Assembly (NCBI GenBank): GCA_029267455.1
Contig: JAJUIX010000014.1
Coordinates: forward strand, 1-12,137
Direction: 5' to 3'
DNA length: 12,137 nt
From: Enteractinococcus sp.
Lineage (GTDB): Bacteria > Actinomycetota > Actinomycetes > Actinomycetales > Micrococcaceae
The translations under genes were made by a program, and so were the position numbers. How positions within the stretch are numbered: the stretch's first letter is position 1; every line of letters begins with the position of its first letter. Shown here one piece after another: positions 5,484-12,137 of the stretch. Below the pieces are notes generated by a model, which saw nothing but the letters and a program-made list of their open reading frames with translations, searched no databases and was not told where the DNA came from.

Positions 5484-8480
5484 TTGACCACCACACAGAA
5501 CGTTGACGGCTCACAAGGCCAACAACACTCCAACAGCCGGGCACCGCAAACACCTCAAGCTGAGACCACGGCTGGTACCAACGATTCCCAGCGGATCGTT
5601 GTGCAAGGAGCGCGTGAACATAACCTAAAAAATGTGAATCTCAGTATTCCACGTGACGCGTTCGTCGTATTTACCGGACTGTCCGGCTCCGGAAAATCCT
5701 CGCTGGCCTTCGATACGATCTTTGCCGAAGGACAGCGCCGCTATATCGAATCGCTCTCCTCGTATGCGCGCATGTTCCTGGGCCGAGTCGATAAACCCTC
5801 CGTAGATTTCATCGAAGGGCTGTCTCCGGCCGTTTCCATCGACCAGAAATCCACGTCGAAAAACCCCCGTTCCACCGTTGGGACGATCACCGAAATTCAC
5901 GACTACATGCGTCTGCTGTGGGCGCGCATCGGCGTGCCCCACTGCCCCGAATGTGGTGAGCCCGCCTCTCACCAGACACCGCAGCAAATCGTCGATCAGC
6001 TGCTGGAACTTGAAGAGCGTACGCGCTTCCAAGTCCTTGCACCGGTCGTACGTGGGCGTAAGGGCGAGTTCGTCGACCTCTTCACCGACCTGTCGACCCA
6101 GGGGTTCTCCCGGGCCATCGTCGACGGGGAACAAGTCCATCTTTCGGATCCACCAAAGCTCCAGAAGCAGATCAAACACAATATTGCGGTCATTGTGGAC
6201 CGCCTGGTGATCCGAGACGGTATCCGGCAACGTCTGACCGACTCCATCGAAACCGCCCTAGAACTGGCCGAAGGCGTCGTAGTAGTCGATTTCGTCGACG
6301 TCGACGCCCAGATCGACCCCGAAGTCCGAAACACGGGGGAGTGGACCGCAGTTGATGCGGACGGGCGGGCTAAGTACCGGTCGTTTTCGGAGAAACTCTC
6401 GTGCCCGAATGGCCACGTGCTGAACATCGATGAAATTGAGCCGCGCTCGTTTTCCTTTAACAACCCGTTCGGTGCGTGCTCAACGTGTACCGGTATTGGT
6501 TCACAGCTACAGGTCGATGAAGAACTTATCGTGCCTGATCCAGATCAGTCGCTAGCCGAAGGCGCCATCGCCCCCTGGGACATCGGGAAGCGGACCAGGG
6601 AATACTGGCAACGACTGATGTCGGGGCTTGCAGACGAAGTCGGTTTCTCGATGGACACCCCATTTAAGAAACTTTCCAAAGCAGCCAAGAAAGCTCTGTT
6701 GCACGGTAAAGATTTCAAGGTCAAAGTGTCCTACCGCAATCGCTGGGGTCGTGAACGCCGTTACACCACAGGCTTTGAAGGCGTCATCGACTATGTCAAG
6801 CGCAAACACGATGAGGCTGAATCCGACCAAGCCCGGGATCGTTACCGGTCATATATGCGCGAAGTAGCTTGCCCCGCTTGTGGGGGAGCGCGTCTAAACC
6901 CGACGTCATTGTCCGTGATGGTTGGTGGCAAATCGATTGCTGAAGTATCGGCCATGCCGATGCAAGACACCATCGATTTCATGCAGCAACTTGAGCTGTC
7001 GGAACGAGACGCCAAGATCGCCGATCAGGTGCTCATCGAAATTAACGCGCGTCTCCAGTTCCTGCTGGACGTGGGTTTGGACTATCTCAACCTGGAGCGT
7101 CCTGCCGGAACGCTGTCGGGTGGTGAGGCTCAGCGCATCCGACTGGCTACCCAGATTGGTTCTGGACTGGTCGGGGTGCTCTATGTGCTCGATGAACCCT
7201 CCATTGGGTTACACCAGCGCGACAACCGCCGGCTGATCGAAACCCTGCAGCGCCTGCGTGATCTGGGTAATACCTTGATTGTCGTTGAGCACGATGAAGA
7301 GACCATTGCCGAAGCTGACTGGATCGTAGACATCGGACCCGCTGCCGGGGAAAAGGGTGGTTACATTGTCCACTCCGGTTCGGTTCAGGGGCTACTCGAG
7401 AATACCGACTCATTAACCGGTGACTATCTGTCTGGACGCAAACAAATCCAGATTCCACCGAAACGACGCCCGGTCGACGCAAACCGTCAGTTAGAAATCG
7501 TGGGCGCTCGGGAAAATAACCTGAAGAATGTCTCCGTGGAATTCCCCTTGGGCGTGTTTACTGCCGTCACCGGTGTCTCGGGGTCCGGTAAATCGACACT
7601 GGTCAATGAGATCCTGTACAAGGTCTTAGCCAATGAGCTCAATAATGCCCGGCACGTACCGGGTCGGCATCGTCGCGTCAATGGACTCGAACACCTCGAT
7701 AAGGTCGTCCACGTCGATCAATCACCAATTGGACGAACTCCGCGCTCGAATGCGGCAACCTACACTGGCGTCTTCGACCACATCCGGAATCTGTTTGCCG
7801 ATACACCAGAAGCGAAGCTGCGCGGTTATAAGGCCGGCCGATTCTCCTTCAACGTCAAAGGTGGACGCTGTGAGGCCTGCGCGGGTGACGGTACCTTGAA
7901 GATCGAAATGAACTTCCTGCCTGACGTCTACGTGCCATGCGAAGTCTGCCATGGAGCTCGTTACAACCGCGAGACACTTGAGGTCGAATACAAGGGCAAG
8001 AACATCTCCGAGATCTTAGACATGCCCATTGATGAGGCAGCCGAGTTCTTCGCGCCGTATCAGCGTATCGCCCGACACCTCAACACCCTCGTGGATGTGG
8101 GGCTTGGGTATGTGCGACTCGGACAACCTGCCACCACGTTATCGGGTGGTGAAGCGCAACGTGTCAAACTCGCCACCGAGCTGCAACGCCGTGCGACCGG
8201 TAAATCCGTGTATGTCTTGGACGAGCCGACCACCGGTTTGCACTTCGAAGACATCCGCAAGCTGCTTGTGGTGCTCAACCGTCTGGTGGAAAAAGGCAAC
8301 ACCGTCATCACGATCGAACATAACCTCGACGTCATCAAATGCGCCGACTGGGTCATCGACCTTGGACCAGAAGGTGGTTCCGGCGGCGGTGAAATTGTCG
8401 CCACCGGGACTCCGGAACAGGTCGCGGAAGTGGAAGCCAGTCATACCGGCAGGTTCTTAGCGGAAGTGCTTCGCGCATAA
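5484..8480 (+). CDS. uvrA: Excinuclease ABC subunit UvrA
   Basis: A 998-residue damage-recognition ATPase of nucleotide excision repair, which as a dimer scans DNA and loads UvrB. It has two ABC ATPase halves: Walker [10 protein letters not shown] (about 65-73) and GVSGSGKST (about 697-705), signatures [12 protein letters not shown] (about 543) and [12 protein letters not shown] (about 886), and Walker [11 protein letters not shown] (about 568) and [10 protein letters not shown]. Zinc modules are visible: CPNGH ... CSTC in the first half (Cys/His in place of the second CxxC, as I recall for other actinobacteria) and CEAC-x19-CEVC from about residue 796. The start is uncertain. TTG 5484 has GAGGG at 5470-5474 with a 9-nt spacer and is preferred; GTG 5409 has no such site. 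Even from 5484 there is a ~35-residue Gln/Thr/Ser-rich extension before [14 protein letters not shown]. The acyltransferase gene follows after 62 nt. Confidence 0.97.
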   Translation: MTTTQNVDGSQGQQHSNSRAPQTPQAETTAGTNDSQRIVVQGAREHNLKNVNLSIPRDAFVVFTGLSGSGKSSLAFDTIFAEGQRRYIESLSSYARMFLGRVDKPSVDFIEGLSPAVSIDQKSTSKNPRSTVGTITEIHDYMRLLWARIGVPHCPECGEPASHQTPQQIVDQLLELEERTRFQVLAPVVRGRKGEFVDLFTDLSTQGFSRAIVDGEQVHLSDPPKLQKQIKHNIAVIVDRLVIRDGIRQRLTDSIETALELAEGVVVVDFVDVDAQIDPEVRNTGEWTAVDADGRAKYRSFSEKLSCPNGHVLNIDEIEPRSFSFNNPFGACSTCTGIGSQLQVDEELIVPDPDQSLAEGAIAPWDIGKRTREYWQRLMSGLADEVGFSMDTPFKKLSKAAKKALLHGKDFKVKVSYRNRWGRERRYTTGFEGVIDYVKRKHDEAESDQARDRYRSYMREVACPACGGARLNPTSLSVMVGGKSIAEVSAMPMQDTIDFMQQLELSERDAKIADQVLIEINARLQFLLDVGLDYLNLERPAGTLSGGEAQRIRLATQIGSGLVGVLYVLDEPSIGLHQRDNRRLIETLQRLRDLGNTLIVVEHDEETIAEADWIVDIGPAAGEKGGYIVHSGSVQGLLENTDSLTGDYLSGRKQIQIPPKRRPVDANRQLEIVGARENNLKNVSVEFPLGVFTAVTGVSGSGKSTLVNEILYKVLANELNNARHVPGRHRRVNGLEHLDKVVHVDQSPIGRTPRSNAATYTGVFDHIRNLFADTPEAKLRGYKAGRFSFNVKGGRCEACAGDGTLKIEMNFLPDVYVPCEVCHGARYNRETLEVEYKGKNISEILDMPIDEAAEFFAPYQRIARHLNTLVDVGLGYVRLGQPATTLSGGEAQRVKLATELQRRATGKSVYVLDEPTTGLHFEDIRKLLVVLNRLVEKGNTVITIEHNLDVIKCADWVIDLGPEGGSGGGEIVATGTPEQVAEVEASHTGRFLAEVLRA

Positions 8481-8485
8481 CATTG

Positions 8486-8491
8486 TAGAAT
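8486..8491 (+). promoter_or_regulatory. Possible internal -10 box ahead of the acyltransferase gene
   Basis: TAGAAT, five of six matches to TATAAT, lies 5 nt after the uvrA stop. No good -35 hexamer is seen 16-18 nt upstream. It could give the acyltransferase-uvrC-rapZ genes expression independent of uvrA. A small hairpin, CTGCC (8515-8519) with GGCAG (8527-8531), lies between it and the start and touches the ribosome binding site. Confidence 0.3.
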
Positions 8492-8542
8492 CAATGAGTC
8501 CGCATCCAATGACGCTGCCTTCACTCGGCAGGGAGGGTATCT

Positions 8543-9223
8543 ATGGCAATCGGTGAAAGTGGGATGGTGCGCTCTGCTGTGCGCACCATGATTCGGCTCG
8601 GAGCGCGCCCCGACATGACGGGGTTCGAACATGTCCCACAGACCGGTGGTTTCATCGTTGCCAGCAACCATCTGTCATTTCTGGACTCGGTTATCATCCA
8701 GGCAATGTTGCCACGACAAGTTCGTTTCTTTGCCAAAGCAGATTACTGGTCCCAACCGGGACTCAAAGGCAAGATCATGCGCGGCTTTTTTGACGCGGTC
8801 GGATCCATCCCGGTCGAACGCGGTGACCAGTCCGCCTCGGTCAACGCTCTGACGCAGTTGGTCGATTTCATCGAAGCCGGCGACGGCGTGGGTATTTATC
8901 CCGAGGGCACCCGCTCCCGTGACGGCCGGTTGTACCGTGGCCGCACCGGAGTCGGCTGGCTTGCGCTGACGACCGGCGCACCCGTGGTGCCCGTCGGGCT
9001 GATTGACACCGATAAATTGCAACCGCCCGGGAAACGCGTGATCATACCCCGCAAATTTCAAATCCGCGTCGGCGAACCGGTCCACGTCGAAAAGCTCGGT
9101 CCCAAACACGGTTTACCGATTCGACGCAAAACCACCGACTTGGTTATGGAAAAGATTGCCGAACTGACCGGACAAGAACGCGTGGACTCGTATAATAAGA
9201 GGCCAGACGAAACGGCCTCCTAA
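8543..9223 (+). CDS. 1-acyl-sn-glycerol-3-phosphate acyltransferase family protein (PlsC-like)
   Basis: A 226-residue lysophospholipid acyltransferase-family protein, expected to transfer a fatty acyl group to lysophosphatidic acid or a related acceptor at the inner face of the membrane. The catalytic NHxxxxD motif is NHLSFLD (42-48; H43, D48). IPVERG (89-94) and YPEGTRSRDG (119-128) are the following family motifs, and PVVPVGL (147-153) is the usual fourth block. No clear transmembrane helix is seen, so membrane contact is probably peripheral. The start ATG has GGGAGGG at 8531-8537, 5 nt upstream. It lies between uvrA and uvrC (gap of 23 nt to uvrC), so it is probably co-transcribed with repair genes. 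The exact acyl acceptor is not determinable; some actinobacterial homologues may act on mannosides or other lipids. Confidence 0.92.
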   Translation: MAIGESGMVRSAVRTMIRLGARPDMTGFEHVPQTGGFIVASNHLSFLDSVIIQAMLPRQVRFFAKADYWSQPGLKGKIMRGFFDAVGSIPVERGDQSASVNALTQLVDFIEAGDGVGIYPEGTRSRDGRLYRGRTGVGWLALTTGAPVVPVGLIDTDKLQPPGKRVIIPRKFQIRVGEPVHVEKLGPKHGLPIRRKTTDLVMEKIAELTGQERVDSYNKRPDETAS

Positions 9224-9246
9224 CCGAATAAGGAGAGCTCAACACC

Positions 9247-11193
9247 TTGGCTGATCCAGCCTCATACCGGCCCAAAACCTCGGATATCCCTACCGATCCG
9301 GGTGTATACCGCTTTAAAGACCCCCACGGCCGCATCATTTACGTCGGGAAAGCCAATAACCTACGCTCCCGTCTGAGCTCCTACTTCGTCAATCCCAATA
9401 CGCTGCCACCCAAAACCCGCACCATGGTCCACACCGCGGCCGCCGTCGAATGGACCGTCGTGGCTTCCGAGCAAGAAGCCATCCAGCTGGAATACACCTG
9501 GATTAAAGAGTTCACCCCGCGGTTCAACATCATGTACCGTGACGACAAGTCTTACCCTTATCTTGCCGTCACGATGAATGAAAAGTACCCGCGGGTGATG
9601 GTCATGCGCGGAGACAAACGCAAAGGGGTTAAATACTTCGGTCCCTTCCACCCGGCGAAAGCCATCCGAGAAACCGTGGACCGGATGCTGCGGGTCTTTC
9701 CCGTCCGCACGTGTTCTGCCGGAGTCTTTCGCCGCGCCCAACGGGCCAACCGCCCATGTCTGATGGGATACATCGACAAATGTGCGGCTCCGTGTGTGGA
9801 GCGTATCTCGCAAGAAGACCACTACGCGCTGGCCGAAGATTTCGTGGCGTTTATGAGCGGCGATGTCCGCCCTTACCTACGAGAACTTGAACACCAGATG
9901 CAGGAAGCAGTGTCCGAGCTGCGATATGAGGATGCCGCACGCTACCGTGACGACATCGAAGCGCTCAAGAAGGTCTTTGAGCGTAACGCCGTGGTCCTGC
10001 CGGAAAACACCGAGGCCGATATCTTCGCCTTTGCCGAAGATGAGCTCGAAGCTGCCTTCCAAGTGTTCCATGTGCGAGACGGTCGTATCCGTGGTCAACG
10101 CGGCTGGGTCGTAGAAAAAGTCGACGACACGACGAAACCTCAGCTGGTCGAACAGCTGCTGTTGCAAATTTATGGGGACATGGAAGACACCGAGCGCATT
10201 CCTCGCGAAGTGCTCGTACCAGTTTTGCCCGAAAGTGCCGATGAAATCGAAACGTGGATGACGCAGCGTCGCGGCGCGAACGTGGACCTGCGAGTGCCCC
10301 AGCGCGGTACAAAGCGTCAACTACTCGAAACAGTTCAAGAGAATGCCGACGGCGCACTGCGACTTCACAAATCGCGCCGATCCGGCGACATCACCGCCAG
10401 ATCAGCCGCGCTGCGTGAACTCCAAGAAGCACTGGAACTAGATCAGCCACTGTTACGCATCGAAGCGTATGATATTTCGCACGTCCAAGGCACCAATGTC
10501 GTGGGCTCCATGGTCGTGTTCGAAGATGGGCTGCCCAAAAAACGGGACTACCGAAAGTTCAACGTCACCGGCGAGGCTGCCCGCGATGATACAGCAGCTA
10601 TGGATGACGTGCTGACCCGTCGATTCAAAAACTATCTGCGCGAACAATCCGATGCACCGGCGGTGCTATCCGGCGCCCTCGACCCTGAAGATGCTGAAAC
10701 CAAAGAAGAACAGCGCAAGTTTTCCTACCCACCTTCGCTGGTGGTCGTGGACGGGGGACTGGCCCAGGTCAATGCGGCACAACAAGCCCTGCTGAATCTG
10801 GGAATTGATGATATCCCCGTGGTCGGTTTGGCCAAGCGTCTGGAAGAACTGTGGATCCCGGGCGACGAGTTCCCTATGGTTCTGCCCCGCACATCGCAAG
10901 GTCTGTACTTATTGCAGCGCTTACGAGATGAAACGCACCGCTTTGCCATCCAGGCTCATCGCGCCAAACGGTCGAAGTCCATGATCAATTCAGTCCTCGA
11001 CACGGTGCCCGGGTTGGGTGCCAAACGCCGTCAGGATCTGTTGAAACACTTCGGTTCGCTCAAAAAAATCCGGCAGGCCTCCGTCGAAGAACTCCAGGCC
11101 GTTTCCGGTATCGGGCCGAAGATGGCCCAAACTATTTATGACACACTGTCCGAAGAGTCCACCACAAACGAAGAGGGTAAGCTACATCCATGA
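9247..11193 (+). CDS. uvrC: Excinuclease ABC subunit UvrC
   Basis: A 648-residue nuclease making the 3' and 5' incisions in nucleotide excision repair after UvrB loading. Domains in order: GIY-YIG nuclease (about 17-95; GVY 19-21, YVG 32-34, R40/R42, E82); a four-cysteine module C156, C171, C179, C183, reported as an Fe-S site in other UvrCs; a UVR motif for UvrB contact (about 211-245); an RNase H-like endonuclease with the expected catalytic residues D409 (YDISH), D502 (VVDGG) and H564 (THRFA); and a C-terminal tandem helix-hairpin-helix DNA-binding region (about 586-640). All key residues are present. The start is TTG at 9247; AGGAGA at 9231-9236 is the likely ribosome site with a longish 10-nt spacer, and the MADPASYRPK start matches other actinobacterial UvrCs. 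The stop overlaps the rapZ start by 4 nt. Confidence 0.97.
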   Translation: MADPASYRPKTSDIPTDPGVYRFKDPHGRIIYVGKANNLRSRLSSYFVNPNTLPPKTRTMVHTAAAVEWTVVASEQEAIQLEYTWIKEFTPRFNIMYRDDKSYPYLAVTMNEKYPRVMVMRGDKRKGVKYFGPFHPAKAIRETVDRMLRVFPVRTCSAGVFRRAQRANRPCLMGYIDKCAAPCVERISQEDHYALAEDFVAFMSGDVRPYLRELEHQMQEAVSELRYEDAARYRDDIEALKKVFERNAVVLPENTEADIFAFAEDELEAAFQVFHVRDGRIRGQRGWVVEKVDDTTKPQLVEQLLLQIYGDMEDTERIPREVLVPVLPESADEIETWMTQRRGANVDLRVPQRGTKRQLLETVQENADGALRLHKSRRSGDITARSAALRELQEALELDQPLLRIEAYDISHVQGTNVVGSMVVFEDGLPKKRDYRKFNVTGEAARDDTAAMDDVLTRRFKNYLREQSDAPAVLSGALDPEDAETKEEQRKFSYPPSLVVVDGGLAQVNAAQQALLNLGIDDIPVVGLAKRLEELWIPGDEFPMVLPRTSQGLYLLQRLRDETHRFAIQAHRAKRSKSMINSVLDTVPGLGAKRRQDLLKHFGSLKKIRQASVEELQAVSGIGPKMAQTIYDTLSEESTTNEEGKLHP

Positions 11194-12083
11194 CCTCTGA
11201 CTATGAACCGGTCAAACCCGATACTGCCGAAGTTCTCATCATTACCGGCATGTCGGGTGCCGGACGAACCACCGCCGCTCACTCCCTAGAAGACCTAGGT
11301 TGGTACGTCGTCGACAACCTCCCACCGCAACTGTTTTCCACCATGGCCCAGTTAATCGGGAAAAACCCGGACACGCCGTTAAAACTGGCCCTGGTGGTTG
11401 ACGTGCGCTCGAAAGAGTTCTTCGAATCCCTGCAAGAAGCCATGGCGCAATTGCGCACCGACGGTGCTGAGCTACGCGTCTTATTCCTGGATGCGTCCGA
11501 CGAAGTGCTGGTCCGGCGCTTTGAAACGCTGCGTCGACCACACCCTCTCCAAGGTGATGGCTCAATCCTTGACGGCATCTCAGCAGAACGTGCACTCATT
11601 GCCCAGCTGCGTGAGCAAGCCGAAATGGTGTTGGATACCTCCGAATTCAACGTCCATGATCTCACCACCGCAACCACCGAATTGTTTACCGAATCCGGTC
11701 CGATTGTGATTCGACTGAACATCATGTCGTTCGGGTTCAAATACGGTGTGCCGCAGGACGCGAACTTTATTTCAGATGTGCGTTTCATACCGAACCCCCA
11801 CTGGGTCCCAGCATTGCGCCCCTACACCGGCACAGATCAGCAGGTCTCCGACTATGTCATGGCACAGGCTGGGGTCAAAGATTTTATCGAAAGTTATGTC
11901 GATATGATGGAGCCGGTCATTGAAGGCTACCGAGCCGAGAATAAACACTATGCCACCTTGGCTTTCGGCTGCACGGGTGGTAAGCACCGCTCCGTATCCA
12001 TTACCCAAGAAATCGCGAAGCGGTTAGAGGCTTTGCCGGGTGTGAAAATTCGGATTAGTCACCGGGATATGGGGCGCGAATGA
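11190..12083 (+). CDS. rapZ: RapZ family nucleotide-binding protein (RNase adapter family)
   Basis: A 297-residue P-loop protein of the RapZ/YvcJ family. The N-terminal Walker A is GMSGAGRTT (20-28), with Arg where most P-loops have Lys, as I recall is common in actinobacterial members, followed by VDNLPPQL (41-48). The C-terminal half has the family blocks SFGFKYGVP, DVRFIPNPHW and FGCTGGKHRSV. In E. coli RapZ binds glucosamine-6-phosphate and guides RNase E to the sRNA GlmZ; in Gram-positives the role is less clear, though it binds nucleotides. No GlmZ-like RNA is evident here. The ATG at 11190 overlaps the uvrC TGA (ATGA), and GAGGG at 11173-11177 lies 12 nt upstream, so translation is probably coupled. 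The end overlaps the next start in the same way. Confidence 0.95.
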   Translation: MTSDYEPVKPDTAEVLIITGMSGAGRTTAAHSLEDLGWYVVDNLPPQLFSTMAQLIGKNPDTPLKLALVVDVRSKEFFESLQEAMAQLRTDGAELRVLFLDASDEVLVRRFETLRRPHPLQGDGSILDGISAERALIAQLREQAEMVLDTSEFNVHDLTTATTELFTESGPIVIRLNIMSFGFKYGVPQDANFISDVRFIPNPHWVPALRPYTGTDQQVSDYVMAQAGVKDFIESYVDMMEPVIEGYRAENKHYATLAFGCTGGKHRSVSITQEIAKRLEALPGVKIRISHRDMGRE

Positions 12084-12137
12084 GCATGCATTTCACCGGG
12101 CAGCTTCCGCTGACGCCCATCAACCGTCCTGAACGTG
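12080..12137 (+). CDS. N-terminus of the next gene, probably YvcK/CuvA-type protein (partial)
   Basis: Only 19 codons are visible from an ATG that overlaps the rapZ stop (ATGA), reading MSMHFTGQLPLTPINRPER and then running off the window. There is no diagnostic motif in this piece. The call rests on the strongly conserved actinobacterial order uvrC - rapZ - yvcK - whiA and on the similar short leader of YvcK proteins before the Gly-rich nucleotide/UDP-sugar site. An alternative start is the ATG at 12086, two codons later. No strong Shine-Dalgarno precedes either, consistent with coupling to rapZ. Confidence 0.6.
   Translation, partial: MSMHFTGQLPLTPINRPER

Noticed and set aside
5625..6230. 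Open frame of 201 codons antisense to the start of uvrA
   Set aside because: It is antisense to the conserved UvrA ATPase region, with no family resemblance or ribosome site.
6285..6310. Repeated GTCGA/GTCGAC units
   Set aside because: They encode in-frame Val-Asp repeats in UvrA (VDFVDVDA); not an independent repeat element.
1..12137. Mobile element, CRISPR array, prophage, tRNA/rRNA or novel defence system
   Set aside because: No direct-repeat arrays, transposase or integrase motifs, tRNA-like folds or defence domains were seen; the genes are housekeeping families in a familiar order.

Overview
This window looks like ordinary chromosomal DNA from an actinobacterium, most likely order Micrococcales and probably near Micrococcaceae. 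The reasons are a moderately high G+C content with actinobacterial start-codon use (GTG and TTG starts), the gene order uvrA - plsC-like - uvrC - rapZ - (yvcK) with ATGA stop/start overlaps, an MBL-fold gene divergent from uvrA (the same arrangement I recall for Rv1637c/uvrA in Mycobacterium), a helicase of the DUF3516 type, and several TANNNT -10 boxes 6-7 nt from a start codon, as in leaderless actinobacterial genes. The genus is not determined.

Left block (1-3592, all minus strand): a DEAD/DEAH-box helicase with a long C-terminal region, then a GNAT acetyltransferase of the diamine-acetyltransferase type, then the N-terminal 127 codons of a proline-iminopeptidase-like alpha/beta hydrolase that runs off the left edge. 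The gaps are 16 and 45 nt, each holding a good Shine-Dalgarno site, so they probably form one operon.

Middle block (3593-5483): a 104-nt divergent region, then tam (trans-aconitate 2-methyltransferase, plus strand). It converges on an MBL-fold hydrolase (minus strand) across a 68-nt gap that holds a 12-bp perfect hairpin. The MBL gene is divergent from uvrA across a 177-nt region. That region holds an inverted repeat followed by a T7 run just upstream of uvrA, a possible attenuator or operator.

Right block (5484-12137, all plus strand): uvrA, a PlsC-type acyltransferase, uvrC, rapZ, and the first 19 codons of what is most likely yvcK/cuvA. UvrA (damage recognition) and UvrC (dual incision) are two of the three nucleotide-excision-repair proteins; uvrB is not in the window. 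RapZ and YvcK link to UDP-GlcNAc/cell-envelope control. No RNA gene, mobile element, CRISPR array, prophage or obviously new system was found. There is no gap of more than 300 bases without a gene. The points worth a second look are small regulatory ones: leaderless promoters, the uvrA leader hairpin, a palindrome over the tam -35 box, and the acyltransferase placed between two repair genes.
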